DNA of 64,000 nt from Austwickia sp. (GTDB lineage: Bacteria > Actinomycetota > Actinomycetes > Actinomycetales > Dermatophilaceae). The translations under genes and the position numbers were made by a program. The notes below the pieces were generated by a model that saw nothing but the letters and a program-made list of their open reading frames with translations, made no database searches and was not told the DNA's origin. The stretch spans positions 992,001-1,056,000 of the forward strand of contig CP064985.1 of the NCBI GenBank assembly GCA_016699675.1, in the 5' to 3' direction. Shown piece by piece: positions 35,007-44,226 of this stretch (positions are counted from its first letter, which is position 1; the number at the start of each line of letters is the position of its first letter).

Positions 35007-36338
35007 TCACGGGCCCAGCACCCGATCGAGGTAGGGGTTCGCGAACACCCGGTCCGGGTCGACCAGATCACGGACGGCCAGCGCGTCGCCGAATCGCGGG
35101 TAGCGCGCCGCCAACACCTCGGCGTCGAGCCGGTGCAGCTTGCCCCAGTGCGGCCGGCCGTCGTACCGCGCCAGCACGTCCTCGAACGCCCGGAACACCC
35201 GCGTGTGGTCCATCCCCACGTACTGGTGGATGGCGAGGTAGGCGACGTCCCGTCCGTACGCCGTGGAGAGCCACACGTCGTCGGCCGCGGCGTACCGCAC
35301 CTCCAGCGGGAAGCTCACCGGTTCACGGGTCCGATCGAACCAGCCGGCCAGGTAACGCAGGATCTCGGGGGCCGCCGCGCGCGGGACGGCGTACTCGCTC
35401 TCCCGGAACTTCACCCGCCGCGGCGAGACGAAGACGCGGTGCGAGACGTCGGTGAACTCGCGCCGAGACATCGCCGCGGCGCTGACGCGATTGGCCCACG
35501 GCGTCGCCCGCGGGCACGCCGTGAGCGCCCGGTTCAGCCCCTCGAACAGGGCGTTGTCGACGAGTTCCCCGCCCAACCACGCCCGCCACGCCGGCAGCGG
35601 CTCGCCGGACCGATCGCCGGGCGCCAGCCGGGTGTTCGTCTTGAGCAGGCACCCGTCGGTGTGCGGGAACCAGAAGAACTCAACGTGGTCGTGCCCGGTC
35701 ATCGTCGCGTCGAAGTCCGCGAGCAGGTCCGGCAGGCGGGCGGGCCGTTCCACGGCCCGGATGCGGTACGCCGGGAGCACCGCCAGCTCGACCTCGGTGA
35801 CCAACCCGAACGCGCCCAGCCCGAGCCGCGCCGCCGCGAACAGCTCGGGCCGCTCGGTGGCCGAGCAGGTGACGTCGGTCCCATCGGCGAGGACAAGCCG
35901 GAGCGCCGTCACCGTGCTGGCCAGCCCGCCGAACGCCGCGCCCGTCCCGTGCGTGCCGGTCGCGAGCGCGCCCGAGATCGACTGGGCGTCGATGTCGCCG
36001 AGGTTCGCCATCGCCAGGCCCGCGGCGTCGAGGAGCCGGTTGAGGTCGCGCAGTGTCGTTCCGGCGCGGACCCGGACGCGCCCCGCGGCGGGGTCGACCT
36101 GCACCAGGCCGGTCAGCGCGCGCAGGTCCAGCAGGACCCCGTCGGTGTAGGCCGCGCCCGTGAAGGAGTGCCCCGACCCGACCGCCTTGACCCGCAGCCC
36201 GTCGGCGCGGGCCGCCCGCACGGCCGCCACCACGTCTGCCGTACTCGCCGCCGCGACGCACCGCGCGCGCAGCGCCCGCACGTTCCCCGCCCAGTTCTCC
36301 CACCGGTCCGGTCCCACCTGGTCCCCCTTCACGGACAT
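35007..36338 (-). CDS. FAD-linked sugar-lactone oxidase (D-arabinono-1,4-lactone oxidase / gulonolactone oxidase family)
   Basis: A 443-residue VAO-type flavoprotein. The FAD-binding domain shows VKAVGSGHSFTGAAYTDGVLLDL, where His of GSGHSF is the position of covalent flavin attachment in this family, and ISGALATGTHGTGAAFGGLAST. The C-terminal ALO domain ends HWGKLHRLDAEVLAARYPRFGDAL, the usual HWGK signature. The enzymes oxidise aldonolactones or alditols with O2. ATG 36338 is used. The gene lies 24 bp after the D-amino-acid PLP enzyme gene on the same strand, a pairing also known in other actinobacteria, so an operon is likely. Confidence 0.9.
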   Translation of the reverse strand: MSVKGDQVGPDRWENWAGNVRALRARCVAAASTADVVAAVRAARADGLRVKAVGSGHSFTGAAYTDGVLLDLRALTGLVQVDPAAGRVRVRAGTTLRDLNRLLDAAGLAMANLGDIDAQSISGALATGTHGTGAAFGGLASTVTALRLVLADGTDVTCSATERPELFAAARLGLGAFGLVTEVELAVLPAYRIRAVERPARLPDLLADFDATMTGHDHVEFFWFPHTDGCLLKTNTRLAPGDRSGEPLPAWRAWLGGELVDNALFEGLNRALTACPRATPWANRVSAAAMSRREFTDVSHRVFVSPRRVKFRESEYAVPRAAAPEILRYLAGWFDRTREPVSFPLEVRYAAADDVWLSTAYGRDVAYLAIHQYVGMDHTRVFRAFEDVLARYDGRPHWGKLHRLDAEVLAARYPRFGDALAVRDLVDPDRVFANPYLDRVLGP

Positions 36339-36362
36339 CCCCGCCGGATGACTCCGACGGGC

Positions 36363-37580
36363 TCAGCCAAAACAGCGGCCCTCGCCGCGGTACGTCGGCG
36401 CCGACCCGGTCACCCGGCCGCCCTCGACGAGCCAGACCCGGTCGAACCGCTCCAATGGTTCCCCCGCCTTCGTCGGCCGAAACCAGACGGCCTCGCCGAT
36501 CGCGGGCGGCGCGCCGGCCGCCCGCAGCGGGGTCTGCACCTCCCCGGCGCCCTCCGACCCGATCAGCCGCAAGCCCGGCGGCCACACCGGCGTCGGCAGC
36601 CGCGAGGCCCCCGCCGCGCCGGAGGCGACGTACCCGCCCCCGAACACCGTCGCGAACCCCGGCGCCGGTCGGCGCACGACCGGCAGGACGACGTACAAGG
36701 CGGGCCGCGGCGACCAGCCGCGGTAGGCGTCGAAGCTGGTCGGCGCGTACAGCCCTGAGCCGGCCGCCAGCTCGGTGAGCGCGTCGTCCGCGCCGGTGAC
36801 GTGCAGGCTCCCGGATCCGCCGCCGTTGACGAACCGCAGCGGCGGCGCGCCCAGCCGGTCCAGCTCCGCGGCCACGGCGTCGACGTCGGCCCGCCGTCGC
36901 GTCCGCAGGTCCCGGTCCGAGGCCCGCTTGACCGCGCGGACGGCCGCCGAGGCGTCGGGCAGGCCGGCGATCTGGGCGTCGTAGAACATCAGCCCGGCCA
37001 GGAGCAGGCCCGGCGCGCCAGCGACCACCCCGGCGGCCCGCGCCACCCCCGCGGGGGTGCGCAGCGGCGACCGCCGCGCGCCGAGGTGCACGCGGCCGAC
37101 GCGCAGCGAGGCGTCGACGTCGACGCAGACCCGGATCGGGGCGTCGGGGCGGGACCCGGCGTCCGCCCAGGCCCGCTGTGCCATGGCCAGGTGGGCGGGG
37201 TCGTCGGCCATGATCGTGACCCGCGCGCAGGCGGCCGGGTCGGCGGCCAGCGCCCGCAGCGCGGCGGCGTCGACGCTCGGGTACGCCACGAGGATGTCGT
37301 CGTGGCCGCGCCCCGCGAGCCAGTGGGCCTCCGCGACGGAGTACGCCATCAGCCCCGCGAATCCCGGTCGGGCCAGGGCCTCGTCGAGGATCGCGCGGCA
37401 CCGGACCGACTTGGTCGCCACCCGGATCGGCCGGCCGTGGGCCCGCGCCACCAGCAGGTCGGCGTTCGCGCGGACCGCGTCGAGGTCGACCACCGCGGCG
37501 GGTAGCGGCACGTCCTCGCCCGCCTGGGCGAGGGCGGCGCGGAGTGCCGCGGACGGTACGCCGTGGGGCGCTGCGCGCAC
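36363..37580 (-). CDS. D-threonine aldolase / D-serine dehydratase-like PLP enzyme (alanine racemase N-terminal fold)
   Basis: A 405-residue fold-type III PLP enzyme. The TIM-barrel start is PLPAAVVDLDAVRANADLLVARA followed by the PLP Lys in IRVATKSVRCRAIL; barrel strands such as ILVAYPSVD, VTIMADDP and IRVCVDVDASLRVGRVHLG follow, and VNGGGSGSLHVT matches the phosphate-binding region. The C-terminal beta-domain fits D-serine dehydratase/D-threonine aldolase relatives. GTG 37580 (VRAAPHGVPSAALRAAL) is the last start before the barrel that keeps clear of the divergent map gene; the frame continues into that gene without coding character. First gene of a probable pair with the lactone oxidase. 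Confidence 0.82.
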   Translation of the reverse strand: MRAAPHGVPSAALRAALAQAGEDVPLPAAVVDLDAVRANADLLVARAHGRPIRVATKSVRCRAILDEALARPGFAGLMAYSVAEAHWLAGRGHDDILVAYPSVDAAALRALAADPAACARVTIMADDPAHLAMAQRAWADAGSRPDAPIRVCVDVDASLRVGRVHLGARRSPLRTPAGVARAAGVVAGAPGLLLAGLMFYDAQIAGLPDASAAVRAVKRASDRDLRTRRRADVDAVAAELDRLGAPPLRFVNGGGSGSLHVTGADDALTELAAGSGLYAPTSFDAYRGWSPRPALYVVLPVVRRPAPGFATVFGGGYVASGAAGASRLPTPVWPPGLRLIGSEGAGEVQTPLRAAGAPPAIGEAVWFRPTKAGEPLERFDRVWLVEGGRVTGSAPTYRGEGRCFG

Positions 37581-37680
37581 GGGTGCCTCGCTACCGGTCG
37601 GTTGGATTGGTGAGGCCGCCAGCGTACGACGTACCGTCGTCCCCGTCCCCCCGAGTCGCCCGAACCCCCCGAGGACCCCC

Positions 37681-38451
37681 GTGATCGAGCGCATGTCGCC
37701 CGTCGAGATCGACCAGATGCGTCCCGCCGGCGAGTTCGTCGCCGGGGTGCTCGACGACCTGTGTCGGCGGGTGCGGGTGGGGACGAACCTGCTGGAGATC
37801 GACGCGTGGGCCCACGACGCCATCCGCGAGCGGGGCGCGACGAGCTGCTACATCGACTACCACCCGTCGTTCGGGGCCTCCCCGTTCGGGCACGTGATCT
37901 GCACGTCCGTCAACGACGCGGTGCTGCACGGGCTGCCGCACGACTACGTGCTGGCCGACGGCGACCTGCTCTCGCTCGACTTCGCGGTCGCGATCGACGG
38001 CTGGGTGAGCGATTCGGCGCGCAGCGTCGTGGTGGGTACGCCGCGCCCGCAGGACCTGGACCTCATCGCGACCACCGAGCGGGCGCTGGCGGCGGCGATC
38101 GCGGTGGCGCGGGCGGGGCGCCGGCTCGGGGACATCTCGGCGACGATCGGGCAGGTGGCGCGGGACGCGGGGTACGCCGTCAACACCCAGTTCGGCGGTC
38201 ACGGGGTGGGCCGCACGATGCACGGCGAGCCGCACGTGCCGAACGACGGGCGCGCCGGCCGCGGCCTGACCCTGCAACCGGGGCTCGTCATCGCGATCGA
38301 GCCATGGCTGCTGGAGACCACGGATCGCATCTTCACCGACCCGGACGGATGGACGCTGCGCAGCGCCGACGGCAGCCGGGGCGCCCATTCCGAGCACACG
38401 ATCGCGATCACGACCGGCGATCCCATCGTGCTGACCGCGCGGCCCGCCTGA
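37681..38451 (+). CDS. map: Methionine aminopeptidase, type I
   Basis: A 256-residue pita-bread metalloprotease that removes N-terminal Met. It shows YIDYHPSFGASPFGHVICTSVNDAVLHGLP (His near the S1 pocket), the metal ligands in LLSLDFAVAIDGWVSDSARSVVVG (two Asp), GGHGVGRTMHGEPHVPN (His) and AIEPWLLE and SEHTIAIT (two Glu). Start GTG 37681 (VIERMSPVEIDQM) or ATG 37693. It is divergent from the D-amino-acid enzyme with 100 bp between starts. A separate peptide deformylase is at 25517; both are N-terminal maturation enzymes. Confidence 0.92.
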   Translation: MIERMSPVEIDQMRPAGEFVAGVLDDLCRRVRVGTNLLEIDAWAHDAIRERGATSCYIDYHPSFGASPFGHVICTSVNDAVLHGLPHDYVLADGDLLSLDFAVAIDGWVSDSARSVVVGTPRPQDLDLIATTERALAAAIAVARAGRRLGDISATIGQVARDAGYAVNTQFGGHGVGRTMHGEPHVPNDGRAGRGLTLQPGLVIAIEPWLLETTDRIFTDPDGWTLRSADGSRGAHSEHTIAITTGDPIVLTARPA

Positions 38452-38499
38452 TTGCTTGCCTGACTGCTCCGGGCCCGAGGGGCTCCTGGGCCAGCCGGG

Positions 38500-39180
38500 T
38501 TACTTGGCGGCGTGCGCCACGTCGACGACGAGCCTCGTCTTGCCGCCGTCGTCCATGATCGAGGCCTTGAACGGCAGCTGCTCACGGACCCCGACGCCGA
38601 ACGTCGTCATGCCCTCGAAGCTGCCGGCCGAGGCGATCTGGCGCAGCGACTTGTACCCCGTGACGGTGACCAGCTCCGTCGCGTCCGCGGGCAGGTAGGT
38701 GGGCTGACCTGCGGCGTCGTACGACGGGGCGCCCACCACGACCGTGAGGAACGCACCGCCCCGCAGCACCACGGGCTTGCCGGAGGCGTCCTGGCGGACC
38801 TGGGAAACATAACGCACCTGATAGCCCGGCTTCTTCGCCGCGTCCCCCGCGAGGTCGATGACGAGCCGATCGAAGCAGTCCTGCTGCCCGGCGCGGACGC
38901 CGGTGACGGTCATGGGCGCCAGCGTCGTGTCGACCGGGGCGGTGGTGGCCCCGTCGAAGGTGCAGGCGGTCGTGCTGCCGGAGGCTGTGCCGCTGATCAT
39001 GGGGCTGCCGCTCGACGATTGCGACGAGGTGCCCGCGGAGGCGCTCGTCGTCGTGGCGACCGACGAGGTCTTCTCGGTGTCGCCGCCGCATGCGGCCAGC
39101 AGGGGGACGCAGGCGAGGACGGCGACCGCCCCGACCCGGCCCCGCCGGGCCCTGGTTGACCTGTCGAACCTCGTGCTCAT
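38500..39180 (-). CDS. AMIN-like domain lipoprotein
   Basis: A 226-residue secreted lipoprotein. The basic N-terminus and hydrophobic stretch end in the lipobox LLAAC (Cys about residue 31), so it should be anchored to the outer face of the membrane. A Ser/Thr-rich linker of about 45 residues follows (TTTSASAGTSSQSSSG). The globular part (APMTVTGVRAGQQDCFDRLVIDLAG to MDDGGKTRLVVDVAHAAK) matches the actinobacterial AMIN-like domain, with a second Cys pair that could form a disulfide (ACTFDGA and QQDCFDR). The role is unknown; AMIN domains bind cell-wall polymers. Convergent with map. Confidence 0.85.
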   Translation of the reverse strand: MSTRFDRSTRARRGRVGAVAVLACVPLLAACGGDTEKTSSVATTTSASAGTSSQSSSGSPMISGTASGSTTACTFDGATTAPVDTTLAPMTVTGVRAGQQDCFDRLVIDLAGDAAKKPGYQVRYVSQVRQDASGKPVVLRGGAFLTVVVGAPSYDAAGQPTYLPADATELVTVTGYKSLRQIASAGSFEGMTTFGVGVREQLPFKASIMDDGGKTRLVVDVAHAAK

Positions 39181-39358
39181 CTCGGCTCCTCCCGCCGGTC
39201 ATGGCAACACCCGCGAGGTCGGCGCCTCACGTCATATTCCTCAGCATCGTCATGACCTGCGGCGATTCACAAGCTTCCCACGCCGATCGTGACGCCATGG
39301 TGACCTAGGGAGTTCGTCTGGTTCGGGGGGTTGGTCCGGCCCCGCTAGGGTGACGCGC

Positions 39359-40753
39359 ATGCCGTCGGTCCTGTGGTTTCGCCGCGATCTTCGCCTCGGC
39401 GATCTGCCCGCGCTGGGCGCCGCGATCGAAGCCGGCGGGCCGGTGGTTCCGCTGTTCGTCCTCGATCCCGCCTTGGACGCGACGGCGGGTCCGGTGCGGC
39501 TGCGATGCCTGCTCGGCGCCCTGCGCGCGCTCGGCGAGAGCTGCGACGGGCGGCTGGTCGTGCGGTCCGGCCGCCCCGAGGAGGTTGTGCCCGCCGTCGC
39601 GGCCGAGGCCGGGGCCGGCGGCGTCCACGTCAGCGCCGAGAGCACGCCGTACGGTCGCCGTCGCGACGAGCGGGTCCGCGCCGCCCTCGCCGCGCGCGGG
39701 GTCGCGTGGGTGGCGACAGGCACGCCGTACGCCGTGGGCCCGGGCACCCTGTTGACGGGCGGGGGCGCGCCGTACCAGGTCTTCACGCCGTTCGCCCGCG
39801 CCTGGCGCGACCACGGCTGGCCGCAGCCCGCGCCGATCCCGCGGGGGCTGACCTGGGCCGACGGGATCGCCACCGAGGCGCTCCCGGCCGATCCGGCGGT
39901 CGGGGACACCCGGCTGCCGGAGTGCTCCGAGGCGGCCGCACTGGACCGGCTCGGCGAGTTCGTGGCCGACGGCCTGACGGCGTACGGCACCGACCGCGAC
40001 CGCGCCGACCTGCGGGGCACGAGCGAACTGTCGATGCACCTCAAGTACGGGACCATCCATCCCCGCACGATCCTGGCGGCGGTTTCGGCGGCGGGAGCGG
40101 GGGGCGGTGCCGGGTTCAGCGGGGCGGGGCCCGGCGGGGCGCGCGGCGACGGGGCGGACCGGTTCAGCACGGAGCTGGCGTGGCGGGAGTACTACGCCGA
40201 CGTGCTCTGGCACCGGCCCGACTCCGCGTGGGCGGACCTGCGGCCGGGGCTGCGGACGATGGCGTACGACGAGCCGGGCGAGGACTTCGCGGCCTGGTGC
40301 GCGGGGCGGACCGGGTTCCCGTTCGTCGACGCCGGGATGCGCCAGCTGCTCGCGGAGGGGTGGATGCACAACCGGGTGCGGATGGTCGTGGCGTCGTTCC
40401 TGGTCAAGGACCTGCACGTGTGGTGGCCGCACGGCGCGCGGCATTTCCTTGAGCACCTGCGGGACGGGGACATCGCCAGCAACAATCACGGCTGGCAGTG
40501 GGTGGCCGGGACCGGGACGGACGCGGCGCCGTACTTCCGGGTGTTCAACCCCGTCAGCCAGGGGCTGAAGTTCGATCCGCGCGGGGACTACGTGCGCCGG
40601 TACGTGCCCGAGCTCGCCCACCTGGCGGGCAAGGCGGCGCATGAGCCGTGGCGGGCTGCGGACGGGTACGCCGCCGGGTACCCCGCCCCGGTCCTCGATC
40701 ACGCCGAGGAGCGCGCGGAGGCGCTCCGGCGGTACGACGCGGCTCGGTCCTGA
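39359..40753 (+). CDS. phrB: Deoxyribodipyrimidine photolyase, class I
   Basis: A 464-residue photolyase that repairs cyclobutane pyrimidine dimers using blue light. The N-terminal antenna domain begins SVLWFRRDLRLGDLPALGAAI. The FAD domain shows TSELSMHLKYGTIHPRTIL, FSTELAWREYYADVLWHRP, WMHNRVRMVVASFLVKDLHVWW, HFLEHLRDGDIASNNHGWQWVAGTGTDAAPYFRVFNP, with the conserved NNHGWQW active-site segment. ATG 39359 opens directly on the first strand; GTG 39350 would add three residues. A Gly/Ala-rich insertion (about residues 245-265) lies before the FAD domain. Confidence 0.94.
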   Translation: MPSVLWFRRDLRLGDLPALGAAIEAGGPVVPLFVLDPALDATAGPVRLRCLLGALRALGESCDGRLVVRSGRPEEVVPAVAAEAGAGGVHVSAESTPYGRRRDERVRAALAARGVAWVATGTPYAVGPGTLLTGGGAPYQVFTPFARAWRDHGWPQPAPIPRGLTWADGIATEALPADPAVGDTRLPECSEAAALDRLGEFVADGLTAYGTDRDRADLRGTSELSMHLKYGTIHPRTILAAVSAAGAGGGAGFSGAGPGGARGDGADRFSTELAWREYYADVLWHRPDSAWADLRPGLRTMAYDEPGEDFAAWCAGRTGFPFVDAGMRQLLAEGWMHNRVRMVVASFLVKDLHVWWPHGARHFLEHLRDGDIASNNHGWQWVAGTGTDAAPYFRVFNPVSQGLKFDPRGDYVRRYVPELAHLAGKAAHEPWRAADGYAAGYPAPVLDHAEERAEALRRYDAARS

Positions 40754-40869
40754 TCGGGAGCGCTCAGGCGGCCATCCCGACTCGGTGCTCTGTTCGATTC
40801 ACGGGCCGACTCAGCCCTCCCACAAGCGATTTCGCGCCAGAAACTGGACGTTCGCCCAGGGCGAACAGG

Positions 40870-41127
40870 CTACTCATAGTGGTACCGGCACGCCGCGATC
40901 TGGATCTGGCCCTCGATGACCTTGTAGATCAACCGATGCTCGTCGGTGACCCGCCTCGACCAGAATCCCGCGAAGCCGTGCCTTAACGGCTCCGGCTTCC
41001 CGATGCCCTCGTTACCGTTGCGCCCGATGTCCGCGATGAGCTGGTTGATTCGGCGGAGCACCTTGCGGTCCTGCTCCTGCCACCACAGGTAGTCCTCCCA
41101 CGCCCGAGCGCTGAAGACGATCGTCAT
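40870..41127 (-). CDS. yoeB: YoeB/Txe family mRNA-cleaving toxin
   Basis: An 85-residue RelE-superfamily toxin that cleaves mRNA at the ribosome. The sequence is full length and typical: VFSARAWEDYLWWQEQDRKVLRRINQLIADI, then GIGKPEPLRHGFAGFWSRRVTDEHRLIYKV and the C-terminal ACRYHYE with the catalytic-type Arg and terminal His-Tyr. The start overlaps the antitoxin stop by 4 bp, the normal arrangement for co-expression with antitoxin first. Confidence 0.94.
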   Translation of the reverse strand: MTIVFSARAWEDYLWWQEQDRKVLRRINQLIADIGRNGNEGIGKPEPLRHGFAGFWSRRVTDEHRLIYKVIEGQIQIAACRYHYE

Positions 41128-41378
41128 TCCGCAATGAGCTCGCGTGCCACGCCACCGCCGGATTCCAACTCCTGGATGGATGCCAACAAGCGGCGGGCAT
41201 TAGCGGGGCTTCGCAGCAGGTAGGCCGTCTCTTTCAAAGACTCGTAGTCGTCCAGTGACACGATGACGGCCGGCTCGTGCCCGGCGCGCGTAATCACGAC
41301 CTCCTCGCGATCGCTGACCACTGAATCCAGCACCTCGGCATAGCGAGCGCGGGATTCGGTGTAACTCATGGTCCTCAT
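41124..41378 (-). CDS. yefM: YefM-type antitoxin
   Basis: An 84-residue Phd/YefM-fold antitoxin. The N-terminal DNA-binding part is MSYTESRARYAEVLDSVVSDREEVVITRAGHEPAVIVSLDDYESLKETAYLL; the C-terminal helix SPANARRLLASIQELESGG wraps and inhibits the toxin. The start at 41378 is chosen because GGAGG lies 7 bp upstream; ATG 41369 would be poorly served. With YoeB it should repress its own promoter. Confidence 0.94.
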   Translation of the reverse strand: MRTMSYTESRARYAEVLDSVVSDREEVVITRAGHEPAVIVSLDDYESLKETAYLLRSPANARRLLASIQELESGGGVARELIAE

Positions 41379-41437
41379 CGTGTCACCTCCGTACAGAAAA
41401 GCGTACGCCGCTCCGTCCTGCAGCGCAATCCCGTCGA

Positions 41438-42193
41438 TCAGCGCAGCAGCAGGGTGCCCAGGCGGCGGCGGGCGCCCATCATGCCCACGATCCCCAAGAC
41501 CAACAGGTACAGCACCGAGACCGCGCTCGCCGGGGTCAGCAGCCCGGTGCACAGCTCTCGGCAGAGCACCACCCCCCGATAGAGCGGGGTCGCCTCGATG
41601 ACCCAGCGCAGCGGTCCGGCCAGCGTCTCGACGGGGAAGAAGGTGCCGCTGAACAGCATCATCGGGACCAGCGCCAGGGTGACGTATTCGAAGTCCTGCC
41701 AGCTCGTGAAGTGCGTGGTCACCCACATCCCGACGCCGGCGAATGCGAAGCCGATGAGCAGCGTCGCCGGCAGGGCCAGCACGGCCCACCCGGAGGAGGC
41801 CAGCCCCATCGCCGCCATGATCGCGAGGAAGCCCGCCGAATAGATCCCGCCGCGGATGAGCGCCCACATCGTCTCGCCGATCGCCACGTCGGTCACAGTC
41901 ATGGGCGTCGCCAGCACGGCGTCGTACAGCTTGGCGTACTTCATCCGGAAGAACAGGTTGAAGGTCGAGTCGAAGATCGCGCCGGTCGTCGCGGCGGTGG
42001 CCAGCATCGCGGGGGCCACGAACTCCGCGTAACCGATCCGTCGTCCCCCCACGTCGAAGCCCTTGATCATGGCTCCCACCCCGATGCCGATCGAGAGCAG
42101 GTAGAGGATCGGCTCGAGGAAGCCCGTCAGGAAGACGAGCCAGTCCCGCCGGTAGACAAAGAAGTGGCGGTTGACCAGGCGCCAGGCGATCAC
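41438..42193 (-). CDS. ABC transporter permease (ABC-2 type), second subunit
   Basis: A 251-residue inner-membrane protein with six helices of the ABC-2/NodJ type. Recognisable parts are RRDWLVFLTGFLEPILYLLSIGIGVG, MKYAKLYDAVLATPMTVTDVAIGETMWALIRG and PMMLFSGTFFPVETLAGPLRWVIEATPLYRGV. The GTG start overlaps the stop of the preceding permease by 4 bp (GTGA). With its paralogue and the ATPase at 43082 it makes a heterodimeric exporter. The frame is open far upstream, within the first permease gene, but only as a shadow. Confidence 0.9.
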   Translation of the reverse strand: MIAWRLVNRHFFVYRRDWLVFLTGFLEPILYLLSIGIGVGAMIKGFDVGGRRIGYAEFVAPAMLATAATTGAIFDSTFNLFFRMKYAKLYDAVLATPMTVTDVAIGETMWALIRGGIYSAGFLAIMAAMGLASSGWAVLALPATLLIGFAFAGVGMWVTTHFTSWQDFEYVTLALVPMMLFSGTFFPVETLAGPLRWVIEATPLYRGVVLCRELCTGLLTPASAVSVLYLLVLGIVGMMGARRRLGTLLLR

Positions 42194-43080
42194 GAGATCA
42201 GCCGCCGCTCGAGTCGCCGGGTCGCCCACGCGGCGCCCACGACGACGATCGCGAGCAGATATGCCGCGTGCCCCGCCATCATTGGCCAGTCGATCGCGCC
42301 CCACGGCGCCAGCATGAACGCCCTGGTCAGCTCCACCCCGTGGTAGAGCGGCGTGAGCTGAGCCGCCACCTGCAGCGGCGCCGCCAGGTTGCTCACCGGG
42401 AAGAACGCCCCCGAGAACAGGAACAGCGGCGTGACGACGATCCGCATGATCACCGAGAAGACCGAGTCCGACTTCGCCCAGGCCGCCACCCCGAAGAACG
42501 GCGTGGCGAACGCCAGTCCGATCAACAGCTGCACCGCGAAGGCGAGCACGACCCCGGGCCAGCTCGCGTACAACCCGAACGGGACCAGGGCCAGCATGAA
42601 CACCGCGCACGTCGTGGCGATTCGAAACGCCACGAACGCCATGTGCGCCCCGAACACGTCGACCACCCGCAGCGGCGTCGCGATCATCGAGAAGTACGTC
42701 TTGTTCCACTTCACCATGCCCATGACCGGCCACAACACCTCGCCCATGGCGATCTGCATGGCGTGCGCGGCGAGGAGCCCGGGGGCGACGAAGTGCAGGT
42801 ACGTCGTGGCGCCCGGCAGCCGAGCTCCCGAGTCGTCCACGAACCGCCCAAGCAGCATCCCCATGGCGACCAGATAGAGCACCGGGGTGACGAAGCTGTT
42901 GAACACCGAGCCGCGCCAGGTGCGCTGGTAGACGGTCAGCCAGTAGTCGAACTGCCGGCTGACCATCACCATGTGCCGCGGCCCGGGTCGCTCGGGCGAG
43001 GCGCCTGACCGGTGGGCCTCGGCGGCCACGGAGCCGGGCGGGGCCGGCGCGGAGGCGGGCGGATCGTTCGCAGCGGGCAC
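42190..43080 (-). CDS. ABC transporter permease (ABC-2 type), first subunit
   Basis: A 296-residue permease homologous to the next gene (SFVTPVLYLVAMGMLLGRFV, VKWNKTYFSMIATPLRVVDVFGAHMAFV, PLFLFSGAFFPVSNLAAPLQVAAQLTPLYHGVEL). The N-terminal 45 residues are Pro/Ala-rich and hydrophilic before the first helix. GTG 43080 begins one base after the ATPase stop; an internal ATG at about 42968 is an alternative that would remove the extension. The two permeases are in tandem and probably form a heterodimer for drug or lipid export. Confidence 0.86.
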   Translation of the reverse strand: MPAANDPPASAPAPPGSVAAEAHRSGASPERPGPRHMVMVSRQFDYWLTVYQRTWRGSVFNSFVTPVLYLVAMGMLLGRFVDDSGARLPGATTYLHFVAPGLLAAHAMQIAMGEVLWPVMGMVKWNKTYFSMIATPLRVVDVFGAHMAFVAFRIATTCAVFMLALVPFGLYASWPGVVLAFAVQLLIGLAFATPFFGVAAWAKSDSVFSVIMRIVVTPLFLFSGAFFPVSNLAAPLQVAAQLTPLYHGVELTRAFMLAPWGAIDWPMMAGHAAYLLAIVVVGAAWATRRLERRLIS

Positions 43081-43081
43081 G

Positions 43082-44095
43082 TCAATCCACCAACGTCCGG
43101 CCGGTGAGGTGCAGGAACACGTCCTCCAGGGTGGAGCGCCGCACGAGGGTCGTCTGCGGCTCCACGCGCTCGTGCACCGCCGCCGCAGTGGCATCGGCAT
43201 GGTCCGTGTAGAGCAGGATCCGGTCGGGAAGGACCTCGGTGCGCGCCACGAGCCCGTCCAGCCGGGCGGCCACCGCGACCATCTCATCCGGCGTGATCAC
43301 TCCGAATCGGGCCTCGACCACCTCGCGGGTCGAGTGCTGCCGGATCAGGTCAACCGGTGTGCCCTGGGCCACGATGACGCCGCCGTCGACCACCACGAGC
43401 CGGTCGCACAGCTGCTCGGCCTCGTCCATGTAGTGCGTGGTCAGGAGCTGGGTGACGCCGGCGTGCTTCAGGCGGTAGAGCTGGTCCCACAACAGGTGGC
43501 GCGCCTGCGGGTCCAGTCCCGTCGTGGGCTCGTCGAGGAGCAGCAGCTCGGGGTCGTTCACCAGCGACCGGGCGATCGTGAGGCGCCGCTTCATGCCGCC
43601 GGACAGGTCGTCGACCTTGGCGTTCGCCTTGTCGGTGAGGTTGACGAAGTCCAGCAGCTCGTCGGCGCGGCGCCGCACCTGGTCGCGGGGCAGCCCGAAG
43701 TAACGCCCGTAGACCGTGAGGTTCTCCCGCACGCTGAGCTCAGCGTCCAGGGTGTCGTCTTGCGGGCAGACGCCCAGCCGCGCCCGGATCTGCGAGCCGT
43801 GCGACTCGGGATCCATTCCGAGGACGCGCAGGTCACCGCCCGTGCGAGGGCTCACCGTCGCGATCATCCGCATCGACGTCGACTTGCCCGCCCCGTTGGG
43901 GCCGAGGAAGCCGAACAGCTCCCCGCGGCGCACCTCGATGTCGATGCCTCGGACGGCCTCGAACTCGCCGTACGCCTTGCGCAGCCCCCGCGCCCACACC
44001 AGAGCGTCCGCGTCGGGCATGGCGGCATCGACGCTCCCCTGCCCGGACACCACCCCCGCATCGCGCCGCGCCGCCGCGCGCCCCTCCCCCGTCAT
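43082..44095 (-). CDS. ABC transporter ATP-binding protein, DrrA-like
   Basis: A 337-residue ATPase. Walker A is GPNGAGKST, the Q-loop GVCPQDDTL, the signature LSGGMKRRL, Walker B ELLLLDEPTTGLDPQ and the H-loop LLTTHYMDEAEQL. A C-terminal regulatory domain of about 90 residues ends in RRSTLEDVFLHLTGRTL, the feature of DrrA/NatA-type export ATPases. ATG 44095 (MTGEGRAAARR) is used, although ATG 44020 (MPDADALVWARGLRKAYG) is closer to the usual family start. First gene of a three-gene operon. Confidence 0.92.
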   Translation of the reverse strand: MTGEGRAAARRDAGVVSGQGSVDAAMPDADALVWARGLRKAYGEFEAVRGIDIEVRRGELFGFLGPNGAGKSTSMRMIATVSPRTGGDLRVLGMDPESHGSQIRARLGVCPQDDTLDAELSVRENLTVYGRYFGLPRDQVRRRADELLDFVNLTDKANAKVDDLSGGMKRRLTIARSLVNDPELLLLDEPTTGLDPQARHLLWDQLYRLKHAGVTQLLTTHYMDEAEQLCDRLVVVDGGVIVAQGTPVDLIRQHSTREVVEARFGVITPDEMVAVAARLDGLVARTEVLPDRILLYTDHADATAAAVHERVEPQTTLVRRSTLEDVFLHLTGRTLVD

Positions 44096-44226
44096 GGTCG
44101 GCACGCTAACAGCCGCCCCCGACAACGCTCACGACGTTTTCCGCCGGACAGCGCCGCCCCGAACCCCGTCGCCCGCCGGCCCCCTCCGGCCGCCGCGAGA
44201 TCGGCAGCCTCCGACGGCGGGTGGCC